DNA of 64,000 nucleotides from Kitagawia praeruptora (lineage: Eukaryota > Streptophyta > Magnoliopsida > Apiales > Apiaceae). Below are positions 10,660 to 21,238 of the stretch, one piece after another. The translations under genes were made by a program, and so were the position numbers. Location of the stretch: NCBI GenBank assembly GCA_037693485.1, contig CM075353.1, positions 59,948,501 through 60,012,500 of the forward strand, given 5' to 3'. The first letter of the stretch is position 1. Each line of letters opens with the position of its first letter. Below the pieces are notes generated by a model. It was not told the origin of the DNA, searched no databases, and worked only from the letters and a program-made list of their open reading frames with translations.

Positions 10660-11210
10660 ATTGCAAGTTGAATTTTCATTTTTTTTACCAACTTCCAGTT
10701 GTATATAAGGGCTGCGCAGTTGCAAAAAATGAAAATTTAACTTTCAATTTTTAGTTGCATTCAGTTGCATAGGTTGCATATGCAACTGAATGCAATTAAA
10801 AATTGGAAGTTTAATTTTCATTTTTTGGTGTTGCGCAGCCCTTATATATAACTAGAAGTTGACAAAAAATGGAAATTTAACTTTAAGTTTTTAGTGGCAT
10901 TCAGTTGCATAGGTTTCATATACAACTGAATGCAACTAAAAATTGGAAGTTAAATTTTCATTTTTGCTGCTACGCAGCCCTTATATATAACTATATATAA
11001 CTAGAAGTTGGCAAAAAATGGAAATTTAACTTGCAATTTTCAGTTGCATTCAGTTGCATAGGTTGCATACGTAACTGAATGCAACTGAAAACTGAAAGTT
11101 TAATTTTCATTTTTTGCTGCTGCGCAGCCCTTATATATAATTGAAAGTTGGCAAAAAAATGGAACTTTAACTTTCAGTTTTCAGTTGCAGAGGTTGCATA
11201 TGCAACCTAT
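10660..11210. repeat. Three-unit tandem repeat with long hairpins, inside the Helitron
   Basis: Units of about 140-150 bp recur, each marked by CGCAGCCCTTATATATAA (near 10833, 10973 and 11123). Each unit also contains an imperfect palindrome with arms TTGCATTCAGTTGCATA and TATGCAACTGAATGCAA around a short loop, extended by AAAATT/AATTTT arms. Transcripts would fold into long hairpins. A related fragment lies at 6380-6456 on the other side of NL2, so the region was continuous before NL2 inserted. Confidence 0.65.
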
Positions 11211-12345
11211 GTATTTTTGCAAATAAATTGGTATTTTTGCAAATATTTTGAGAAGATAGTAAAATCGCAAACAAAAACTTTAAAAAATGTAGTATTTTTG
11301 GTAAATACCCTTATATTTATCATATTTTTATTTTAAATTTGTTTTTTATCAGAAAAAATTTAATCTTTTTTGATGAAGATAAAAAACTCTTAAATTTTAA
11401 AGATTTAGAAAAAAAACAAAATTTGAGTATAAATATATAAAAAATTATTATTGATTAGACTTCATATGATCAATTTACTATTGTTCTATCTTGAGTTCTA
11501 AAAATTAGATTTAGATGATTTTTAATTTAGTGATGGTTTAACATTTTTTATCCAATTGAAACTACTCGAAGATTGAAGAGAAAATAAAGTTACATTAAGA
11601 ATTCTATTCAATTTAAAAAACCAACTTAAATTTTGTTTATATTATTAAATTTTACATTTTCGTATTTGAATATATCGTACTATCAATCATAAACTTACTT
11701 TCTAATAATTGATCTAATTCTCTTCAATTTATAAAATCTACTTATATTTGATTCGGATCATTAAATTTACTTTTTGGTATTTGAATATAATTTTACTATC
11801 AATCAAATACTTTTTCTAGTATTAGATCTAACGGATCACATATACTCCCTCCTCCCTCCCACTCATTTCTATATAGTTTTTTTTCACTGCTTGACACGCA
11901 TTTTAAGGCTCTATAAAGTATAGTTCCATAACTTATTTTTAAAATTTTCTTTTTTTGAATATAAATTTAAACATTAAATTTTTATTAAGAAGAAAAAAAG
12001 TTAAAAATAAATTAGGAAACTGTACTTTTTAGGAGCCTTAAATTGCGTGTCATGTCCCCGTTCCCCAATGTAAACAATTCAATGGGACTGAGAGAGTATC
12101 TATTTTAAGATCCAGCGGTCCACACTCATTTGATCAACGACCGTACTAAAAAAATTTGGATAAAATTCTTTTTACACTTATTATATGTAACGATATAATT
12201 TGAATTAGTTGTTTATAGATTGATAAAATGCATTATTGAAATTTGATCTACTACAAAACAATAGTATACGTAATGTATTTCATTATTCGTTCAACCACTA
12301 AAACAACTAGCATGAAATTCCGTGCAAGACACGGGCATTCTCTAG

Positions 12346-12881
12346 TATAGCTTACAATGTTCTAAGGTGTTACGGAGTATTATATTTCTGATGGCTCATG
12401 GTGCATACAAGTAAGATGATTATTGTCGTAAATTATTCAAGATTGATGCTTTTTTGAGTTGTGAAATGTGTAACCTTAATAATAAAAATGTTTAGCATGC
12501 GGAAAATTTATGCTAATTTTTTTATTATTAGTATTCTTTTTCCTCTTTAATTTGTAAAATATAGAATATGTACCTTGCTAATTTATAAATTAAGGACACG
12601 CAATTTTGTAAATATATTTAAAGAAAAGTTCAAACCAAAAAATGAGGAATACCAAATAAAATAGATATTTTTAAAATATAGAATATGTACTCCTTCTTCC
12701 TTATTACTAATTTAATTTTAAATACAGAACATAAAATTTATTTTACTAAATACATAACATAGAATTTATTTTATTAAAGTATATAACATATTTTCAAATT
12801 ACATTTATTTATTTAGAATGATTTATTGAAATACATAATATACATAAAAATTTAATTTACTAAAATACCTAACATAAAAAA
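12346..12881. other. AT-rich stretch with no gene
   Basis: Beyond the Helitron end there are AT-rich bases with loosely repeated ACATAAAATTTATTTTACTAAA-type phrases (12700-12880). No ORF or terminal structure is supported. Confidence 0.4.
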
Positions 12882-13168
12882 TGTAACACCCCTAGATCTG
12901 GGTCGGGAATCGGGTCGTTACGGTCTCATTTTCCATAAATAACAATTAACTTGAGTTAAAGTAAATTGGAAGCCGCATGAGAGTCGTTTCTCTGCCTTCT
13001 CTCTAACCTCTCTCTAAAAACCCTAAATTTCTTCTAGCCGCCATGATTTTTCAGACCAATCTACACCTTAAATCCATCAGATCTATATTCCTCCTCCCCA
13101 AATCCACCTTCCCCTTCCTTATCTCCCACAGTCACCCCAAAATAAAACACCAATTCTCTTTTTCTTCA

Positions 13169-15601
13169 ATGGATAATGTGTGTGCGTTTCTTTCTTCTGA
13201 TGGAAGATTGTCTTCCCTTTCGGGGTCCACTTTGGTGGTTCTTAGAGTTGGACTTGGGTCCAAACATTATGAGGAAATGGTTGTTACCGTTGATGTTAAT
13301 CGATTTTGTAACTTTATGCAACAGTTCGGGATATGTTTGCCCAGATCTGTTGATAAGGGAACTATGAAGAATAAAGTTGTTCTTGTTTCGGTGATTCCCT
13401 TGGGGATGCCTACTTGTGGTTTGGATGCGACTGTGGTTTCTTGTGGTTGGTTCCGGATTGATGTTCATGCGAAACAAAAGGAGATGGTTGGATACCTCTC
13501 TGTTGTTGTACAATCTCTGGTTTTTTTGCTTACAACTTGGAGCCTAGGGAGCCGCTGTTTGGGTCTTCCTTGTGTTGGGAAATCTATTACGGAGTATGGA
13601 GTTGTAACTCAAGGTTTTGGTCTCGAGGTCCCGTCGCTGGACTTGGATGGAATGCTGGCGATTCAGTTGAGGGTTCGTGCTTTGGTGATAAGTAATGAGC
13701 GCCATCTATTTGCTAGTATGACTCTGAGATGTTTGAATTGGGCTTTAGTTGTGCCTCTAAGGGCTAAGTTTGGTGGCATGGCTGGGAGAATGAATAATGC
13801 TCTTTCTTCAAGAATTTGTACCTCTTTGAAGCTTGGGTGTCTTTTGTTTGTCGTGAAGATACAGCGACTTGTGGTGTATTCAAGCAGAGCAGCCAAGTTG
13901 AATGCCAGTGAAACAGATTTATTTTCTGTTTTCTTGAAGTATGATTTAGTTGGCAATGTTTTGCTCAAGCGAAACATTGATGTATTTGGGTGGAAGGTAG
14001 TTGTTTGCTTCAATGTGTTTGACAGTCTGACCCACTGAGGGTATTTTGCTGAGTTTGAAGGTCCTGCATGGGATCTGTTAGGGATATGATGTCCTCAAAG
14101 TTGGTGGCTGCCACTTCTACAGAGTTTGCAGCGACGTTTATTATTGGCTCCTGGTCTGTTACTAGGAGACTTGTTGACAACTGTAGGATGTCTGGAGTTG
14201 ATTCGTAGTGTCCTTGTCACAACAGCTACAACGTGCATATGTTTAGGTATGTATTGGAGATGTCACATAGTCATCGGCTACATCTGGGTATACGAGACAG
14301 GAGGGTGGGGTTTCCTACCATTGACGAATTGAGTATTATGTGCGGTGTTGATCACCAAATGGTTGATAGATTGTTTCATCAAAGATTGATTCTAAAGTTG
14401 AATTCGAAGAGTATGCCAGGAGATTTCAAGATGTCGGCTGAGGGAGGGGTCTGTGCTCACCTTTCCTCGACTGTTAGATCTCGGGAGCTTTTTGAGGGAC
14501 AAACACTCGTGTTTGATGGAACTAGGTGTAAAGGTGGCGTCGCTTACCTTGTGTTTGAGGACTTGCCTCGGCAATCTGGTCTGAGAGATAGCCATGTGCA
14601 AGGGTTGTGGGTTGTCGTGGTTACTTTCTACACAACGATAATGGTTGATGTGAGTGATGAAGAACTTGGCATGAACTCTGGCCTGTCAAGGCTCGGCTGT
14701 ATCCGGTTGGATAGTCTGCTGGTGGTGATCCTATTTAATGGGATTAATCGAATTATGATGTTCTCTGCTTGTCAAGGTGTGAGATTTAGCCCTTGTTTCT
14801 TCTTGGAGTTACAAGCGGCATTTAGCAGAGGTTCACAAGTTGGAAGAGATGCTGGCATTGGTTATTATTTGACCTACCAGAATGCGAGTACCGAAGGGAT
14901 GGTCTTTAATTCGTTTGTTAGTGATTTTAGCTTAGGCTGGATTGACCTATTTCGAATGATTATTATAAATCTGGTTGGAAAATCATTAGTGGTTATCATC
15001 TTTTCTGATAGCAAATGGAAGGGGAAGGGGATTCAGGACCTAGTGAAGTATATTGGAATTGTTCAGCGACATGCACGTGATGGTCGAGGGTTGAACGATT
15101 GGAGGATAAATTGTGTTACTCATTGTTTATGAGGTAAGGGATATTGGGATGGTGATTATTTGCAAAGCCGGGAAGCATGTGAATGCTGTCCAGATGGATG
15201 GGAGGTCTAAGGAGTGTTGCTCCCAAGCTTGCTGCGGGGTTTATCTCAATCGAGAGCGTTGCTGCGTTTCTTTGAGGCTGGGGTTTAGGTACTTCCTGCC
15301 ATGCCATTGCGAATTCTGTAAGGATTCTTTGCACAAGGATGTTGCCGTTGGGCAGTTGATAATGGTGGGAAGCTCTCAGGTGTTTGATGGAGAGCGCAGA
15401 ATATGCATTCTGCTAGGTTATTGCGCAGACTGGATTCTGCTACACTCAATGATGCAGGGGACCGTTGATAGCATAGCAATCATGGCTTATTATCCAGATT
15501 GGTGCCCAGTTGAACCTGTTTGCTGCAGTGCTGCTCGGGTTGCCCATGCCATAGTTGTTAATTTTGTGATGTTGTTCTTTAAGATTTTCTGTGTTCATTA
15601 G
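13169..15601 (+). pseudogene. NL4 type B ORF with one stop and frameshifts
   Basis: The likely start is the ATG at 13169 (MDNVCAFLSSDG), at the usual distance after the leader; the frame is open from 13043. It runs to TGA at 14036-14038, continues in a second frame (about 14100-15132) and ends at 15601 (KIFCVH). The sister copy NL14 has CGA where NL4 has TGA and one extra C nearby (GTCCTGCCATGG against GTCCTGCATGG). The ancestral frame was therefore longer and NL4 is damaged. The product is Val/Leu/Met/Gly-rich with no recognised domain. Confidence 0.68.
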
Positions 15602-18600
15602 GTTTTTGTTTTATTGTTGAATTTTTTTTTTTGCTAATTAAAATTTTATACCATAAAGGAACAACTTTGACAGATCTAGGGGCATACCCCGCGAAATAAA
15701 CAAATATTACAAAACCAAACGTTCCCTAATCGGAACGATCAACTAAAACCGAACATAAACACAATGTTCGTCACCAACCAACAAAAAACATCTAGGTGCT
15801 ACCTCCCCTAGTCTTCAGGCTTGTACCAGCCAAGGCCTGCCCTGGCATCGTCTTCATTTGCATCCCCAACAGGACTCTTAAGAGGCCTACCCTCTGCATC
15901 CGCAAGATCACTCCTTGTGGCATTCATGAACTGGACAAAACTAACCAATAGAGCAGTGCCGTGACTGCCCTCATCATGTATCCCCTGTATGAGAGTTGGC
16001 CTCCAAAAAAGCACCTTATCGGCTAACTTTTCATTGGAAGGAGAACCAACACCCAACTGATGAATAATGCCCAAATGACATCCCAGATTTCGCCTAAGCG
16101 CACAACAAGGTTCAGAGCAACCCTCATCATTTAAAAGACCATCAACAGTCACAGAGGACTGATCACCATCGTCAATTTCACCTGCATCCTTGCAAGGTGT
16201 TGGAGGTAATGTTCGCTGGTCAACTGAAATTCAGGGGTTTAAGGACTTTCTTACTGCTCAAGGCCTTTCTGATGTTCGTTTTTCGGGCACTTATTTTACT
16301 TGGTGGAATAAGCAGATTACCAATCCTATTTTGAGGAAATTGGATCATGTCTTAGGGAATTCTTGGTGGTTCACTTCTCAGCAGAATTCTGATGTTATTT
16401 TCACTCCGTGGGGACTATCTGACCATAGTGCGGCCATTGTTAATCTTCAGAACAGGGGAGGTAATTCAAAGAAACCTTTTCAGTTCTACAATTATTGGCT
16501 TGAGCATCCTGATTTTATGCAAGTGGTGACTGAAGCTTGGGAGAATCCAATTCAAGGAAACCCTATATTTATTCTAGCTCAGAAGCTCAATCTGGTCAAA
16601 AAGAAGCTTCTGAATCTTCGTAAAGAGGAGGGATCAATTTCTAGTCAAATAAATGTGACTCGCGAGCAGTTGCGATCGATCCAAGGTAAAATTCTAGATG
16701 GAGAAATAGAGGCAGCCAACTTGGATCTAGAGAAAAACCACTCAAATCATTTGTGGACTCTTTTGAGTCGAGAAGAAAGCATAGCCCATCAAAGATCGAG
16801 AGTGCAATGGCTTGATTTGGGGGACAAGAACACAGGTTATTTTCATAAAAGGATTGCTGCAAACTGGAATGTAAACAAAATCCCTTCGATTATTGATGCA
16901 AATGGAATGAGGTTATATGGCACTGACGCAATCAAGCATGAAGCTGTGAATTTCTATCAGAATCTCTTTGCAGAGGACAATCAAAGCTATCCAGGTATTA
17001 ACCGCCTTCATGAGCTTATATCAAAAAGAATATCTCCTGCCCAAGCTCAACTTCTCACGATTAAAGCTACTGACTTGGAGATTTTCAGAACTCTAAAGTC
17101 AATGAAAAAGAACAGAACTCCCGGTCCGGACGGTTTCAATGTTAATTTCTTCCTCAAAACCTGGGATATTGTGGGACGTGATTTCCTTAATGCTGTTCAC
17201 TATTTCCTGGAAACAGGGAATTTACTACACTATGCGAATGCAACAACTCTGGCATTGATCCCGAAATGTAAAAATCCTACGAGCATGTCTGATTTTCGCC
17301 CAATTTCATGTTGTAACACCTTCTATAAGTGTGTCTCAAAACTCATGGCGAAGAGATTTAGTGCCACTCTTCCAGATCTCATTGATAAAGCTCAAGCGGC
17401 TTTCGTCAAGGGCCGCACTATCACTGATAACATTCTCATGGCCCAGGAACTTCTGAAAGATTTCAATGATTCGAGGTACTCCCCAAAGGCAGTTTTCAAA
17501 ATGGATATTCACAAAGCTTTTGATAAATGTAATTGGCAGTTCATTTTTGATGTGCTCATCCTTAGGGGATATCATTTTCCTTTTATCAGATGGGTACACT
17601 CATGTTTAACCTCAGCAAGGTTCTCGGTTAAAATAAATGGAGAAGTAGGGGGTTATTTTTCGAGCAGTCGAGGATTGCGTCAAGGGGACCCCATATCCCC
17701 TTTTCTCTTCGTTTTAGTCATGGATGTTTTATCAGAAATGCTACACAAAGCAAAGGACTCTCCAAATTTCACTTTTCACAAGGAAATGGAGGCTATTGGG
17801 CTTAACCATTTATGTTTTGCTGACGATTTACTTCTGTTCAGTCATGCTGATCATGCATCTATTGCTATCCTCATGGACACCTTAGATGTTTTTCACTCCT
17901 TCTCTGGGTTAAAAGCAAATGCTCAGAAAAGTACATGCTATCTTTCCAACCCTCCTGATGGCCTCCAAAATTGGATTTCAAGTTCTTACAACATTGAAAA
18001 AGGGATCTTGCCAGCTAAATTTCTTGGAGTTCCTCTGATCACAAAGAAACTTACTAAATCAGACTGTCACCCACTCATTTCCAAGATCAGTGGCAGAATT
18101 GAATCGTGGACTAATTTCTGGTTATCTTTTGCTGGTAGACTGCAGCTCATTAAATCAGTCTTACACGCTATTTATGCATATTGGAGTGCTCACTTCATAA
18201 TTCCTAAGGGCGTTCTTCGGCACATTCAGTCTATATTCAGCAGATTTTTATGGAATGGGAACAGGCCTGGGAAAATGAAAGCAAAGGTGGCATGGGACAC
18301 CTTAACGCTACCTAAAGAGGAAGGAGGCTTAGGTCTGAAAGATCTTGGCGAATGGAATGATGCCCTCCTAATGAAGCAGCTTCTTGCTATTATAAACCCA
18401 GCTTCGGGTTCTCTATGGGCTGATTGGGTTCATAAATCAGTCATAAAAACTTCATCATTTTGGATCATCCCTTTATCTCGTAAGCACTCGTGGACTTTAA
18501 AAAAGGTCTTAAAATTGAGAGACTTAGCAAGGCAGCATATCTCCTACATAATTGGCAATGGTCAGGATACGTCTATGTGGTTCGATCCTTGGTGCAATAA

Positions 18601-18906
18601 TCGGCCCATATGCTCTCAGGTAAATGATCCAATCATATCTAATTCTGGCATTCCCAAAGAAGCTCGGGTCTGTTCTATCCTTTCTAGCACAGGTTGGGTT
18701 TTACCTTCCTCAAACTACCATGACATGATAGTTTGGAGGAATAATTTTGATCACAATCTCCGGTTCAACTTGTTAAAGCGTGATGCAGTTCGTTGGGAGG
18801 GAATCACAATGAAATCTCTTACTTTGTCGGACATTTGGCGATCCATTCAGCATGCTGGTACTCTAATCCCTTGGACTAAAAGTATTTGGCACAAACTTAG
18901 TGTCCC

Positions 18907-20723
18907 GATAATGCTAGGGAAAACAAACAACAAAATTAAGCACAATGAGAGTCGTTTCTCTCTAGGAACCCTAGCTAGCCGCCTCTTCACTAAACTAAAT
19001 CTAAACATCTTTCCATCAATCTAACCATAAATCCATCGCTAATCCATCTCTTTCTTCTAATCTTACACCATAAACACCTATATTTCTTTACCTTTTTCTT
19101 TCATGAGTCGGAAGATGGTTACTTTCTCCGATGCTTCTTTGTCGGAGAATAGTAGTTTCATTGCTGGTCTCCTTGCTGACTCTAAGGAGTTGGTAAATGA
19201 TGCTAGGGGATTGTTGGCGAAGACCCAGGCTGGGTTGGTACCGAAGATGAGTCCGAAAAGGGTTACCTTCTCAGAGAACCTTGTATCGGAGATTCCTAGA
19301 GTTGGGGGTTGTATCCTTATGGGTGAACCCATTGTTAAGTTGGGGAGTCCAGTTAGTTGCCCGAAGAGGGTCTCCTTCTCTCCGGAGGTTAGGGTTTTCT
19401 ACCCTAGTCTGCACGGTGCCCCTTCTACTGAGTTAGTTAAGGGTGAGCAGGTCTCGAAGAAGGTCAGTTTTTCGACGGAGGTCAAGGTTTATTACCCTTG
19501 TCTTTCTACTGGGTTAGTTAATGGGGAGCAGGATTTGTTGACTCAAGCGACTCAATCTGGTGAGAGGTTGCAGCCATACAAGCAAATGGAGTACGATAGC
19601 GACTCTCTGGGCTCGGATGGTTGTGGGTTTCATCCTATTGTGGTAAATGGTGAGGTTTCTCTTTGCAAAGAGGAACTTATGAAGAATGCCCGCCAACTGG
19701 TTGACGGAAGTCCTGTGAAGGCCTCGGAAGCCCAGTCTCTTTCTAAGGAATTGGTGGGAAAGCTGGTTGGAAAGTTGTGGCCCAAATTGTTTATGGATGA
19801 TGGGTTCAATGTTGAACCTGTGTTAGAGGAACACAAGCTGCTCGATGATTTAAGGAGTAGCGGTTGTGTTCTGGAAGGGACAGAAAGGATGTTGAGGCGT
19901 ATGCTTAGGATACTTGGGTGTGAACCAGGGGGTTACACTTATTACCCATTTGTTGGTGTTGGTATGCTTGAGATGAATAATTTGTTTGATATTGCCAGGT
20001 TGCTGGTGTCTTATTTGAAAATGCAGGTTTTGAAATTGGAGTTGCCGAATGAAATGTGTGCTAATAGCACTGGAATTGGTTGTGTGATGCATGGTCATAG
20101 TGGTGTGGTTCTTGGCTTATTAATGCCAACTGATAGTTGTGAGGGCATTTGGCCCGGGCCAGAGCAGGATGTCTTGCTGATTCATGGGTTCCTTGGGTCA
20201 CCATGGAGGATTCTGATGATTTCTAGATGGGTGCTATATCATGCTGAATTGGTTGTGGTTTTGGAAGGATTTGAGTGCAGGTTGCTGCCTGTGACTGCTC
20301 TTCAGTCGTACGTGAGGGAGTGCAGCGCTAAAGATGGATGCGCTGATTTGGTGATCATACTTCGACCTGGTTACGGGAGAGGTTCCTTGCTTGGGAACCA
20401 CACTGTCCAGCTCGGGTGTTTGTGGGCTTGTTCCTTCTGTTGGGTTTTTATGCGCTCATGTAGTTCGGGTAGCATCATTATCATGATGCTAAGAATGCAA
20501 ATTCTTAGTGCTCTTCCCTATGATCCGACATAGACTTATTTTGATGTCTTTAGACTAGGGGTGGTCACTGATAACCTCGCTAGTTTATGTTGTCAGTAAG
20601 GTGACTTACTGATTTCTAATCTTTGTATTATGTGATTGTTGACTTCGCGGGGTATGCCCCTAGACTTGTATTCGCTGTTCCTTTTGGTATAAAATTTTAA
20701 TTAGCAAAAAAAAAAAAAAAAAA
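18907..20723 (+). mobile_element. NL6, KRVSF element nested in LINE-A
   Basis: A clear 14-bp TSD, AAACTTAGTGTCCC, lies at 18893-18906 and 20724-20737. ATGAGAGTCG starts at 18945, leaving a 38-base leader after the TSD. The 3' end has the hairpin near 20650, the TTAATTAGC tail and about 22 A. It is the innermost and youngest member of the NL4-NL5-LINE-A-NL6 stack. Confidence 0.92.
19103..20533 (+). CDS. NL6 protein: four docking-type motifs plus CEPGG module (476 aa)
   Basis: The intact ORF begins MSRKMVTFSD. Motifs lie at residues 5-8 (MVTF), 53-56 (RVTF, PKRVTFSENLVSEIP), 89-92 (RVSF, PKRVSFSPEVRVFYP) and 120-123 (KVSF, SKKVSFSTEVKVYYP). The last two share the variant ending VYYP/VFYP, suggesting local duplication. 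From about residue 247 the sequence DLRSSGCVLEGTERMLRR...LGCEPGGYTYY matches NL18 at DNA level over about 93 bases. The remainder is hydrophobic with no recognised domain and ends ALPYDPT. PP1 docking is inferred from the motif only. The ARTRS block and the basic WRxTRGG tail of type A are absent. Confidence 0.78.
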   Translation: MSRKMVTFSDASLSENSSFIAGLLADSKELVNDARGLLAKTQAGLVPKMSPKRVTFSENLVSEIPRVGGCILMGEPIVKLGSPVSCPKRVSFSPEVRVFYPSLHGAPSTELVKGEQVSKKVSFSTEVKVYYPCLSTGLVNGEQDLLTQATQSGERLQPYKQMEYDSDSLGSDGCGFHPIVVNGEVSLCKEELMKNARQLVDGSPVKASEAQSLSKELVGKLVGKLWPKLFMDDGFNVEPVLEEHKLLDDLRSSGCVLEGTERMLRRMLRILGCEPGGYTYYPFVGVGMLEMNNLFDIARLLVSYLKMQVLKLELPNEMCANSTGIGCVMHGHSGVVLGLLMPTDSCEGIWPGPEQDVLLIHGFLGSPWRILMISRWVLYHAELVVVLEGFECRLLPVTALQSYVRECSAKDGCADLVIILRPGYGRGSLLGNHTVQLGCLWACSFCWVFMRSCSSGSIIIMMLRMQILSALPYDPT

Positions 20724-21220
20724 AAACTTAGTGTCCCCAGATTTTCTTTTCACCACTGGTTGATAATGAAAGACAGGTTGAATACGCTCACACGTCTAAA
20801 TCAGTTTGGAATTAATGTGTCGGATACATGCTACTTTTGTATTTCAGGAAAGGAAACATCCCATCACTTCTTTATTGAATGCCCTTATGCTCAGCACCTG
20901 CTAAAATGTGTCTCAACAGGCCTATGTACTAGCTATCCTATCACTTGGGATGATTGGCACCAGGAATTAATTGGATTCCCTTCGAGTCCTTATCTTCCAA
21001 GTGACTGCTTATGCTTTATGGCGAGAACGAAACACCAGGTTTCATGAGGGGAAAATTAACTCGATCACTGCCTTGATTCTAGATTGCAGAAATGTTGTTA
21101 AATGCCGATTATTGTCTTCTGCTTGGTATGAAATTGAATGTAATAGGCAACCAGGAATCACTAGTTGGATAGATATTGTTTAGTCCTCATTTAGACATTG
21201 TTTGAATGTCTTTGTTCTGT

Positions 21221-21238
21221 TTAAGGGTATGCCCTTAA
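21221..21238 (+). other. LINE-A 3' hairpin with TATG loop
   Basis: TTAAGGG-TATG-CCCTTAA forms a perfect 7-bp stem about 60 bases before the poly(A). It occupies the same position as GGGG-TATG-CCCC in the NL elements and the other LINEs. The role, RNA recognition by the LINE reverse transcriptase, is inferred from stringent-type LINE 3' ends. Confidence 0.65.

Larger units (their letters stand above)
5639..12345 (+). mobile_element. Non-autonomous Helitron, interrupted by NL2 (and NL3)
   Basis: The 3' terminus shows a short hairpin, CCGTG-CAAGA-CACGG at 12320-12334, then seven bases and CTAG at 12342-12345, followed by T. This is the standard Helitron end. A compatible 5' end, A|TCTATTTATTACTATATATT, is at 5639. 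Insertion would therefore be between A and T. Without NL2 the element is about 2.5 kb and has no Rep/helicase coding, so it would be non-autonomous. It contains a hairpin-forming tandem repeat (10660-11210). The 3' end is much firmer than the 5' end. Confidence 0.6.
16193..21183 (+). pseudogene. LINE-A ORF2: partial endonuclease and reverse transcriptase
   Basis: The sequence opens in the endonuclease C-terminal part (TYFTWWN, GLSDHSAAI). Reverse transcriptase blocks follow in order: RTPGPDGFNVNFF, FRPISCCNTFYKC, FKMDIHKAFDKCNW, GLRQGDPISPFLF and the catalytic FADDLLLFSH. The thumb and connecting region then reach 18906, where NL6 is inserted. The C-terminal zinc-binding module (CYFC...HHFFIECPY) resumes at 20738 and shifts frame near 20990 before ending at 21183. 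Family: plant L1-clade LINE ORF2. It is inactive because of 5' truncation, the NL6 insertion and a frameshift. Confidence 0.85.

Noticed and set aside
10660..11210. CRISPR-like regular repeat
   Set aside because: Units of about 140 bp without short unique spacers, eukaryotic context, and located inside a Helitron.
13166..13513. Minus-strand frame also present opposite NL14 (50583-50960)
   Set aside because: Its presence in both copies follows from NL4 and NL14 being copies of one element; the plus-strand frame is longer and has the family leader.
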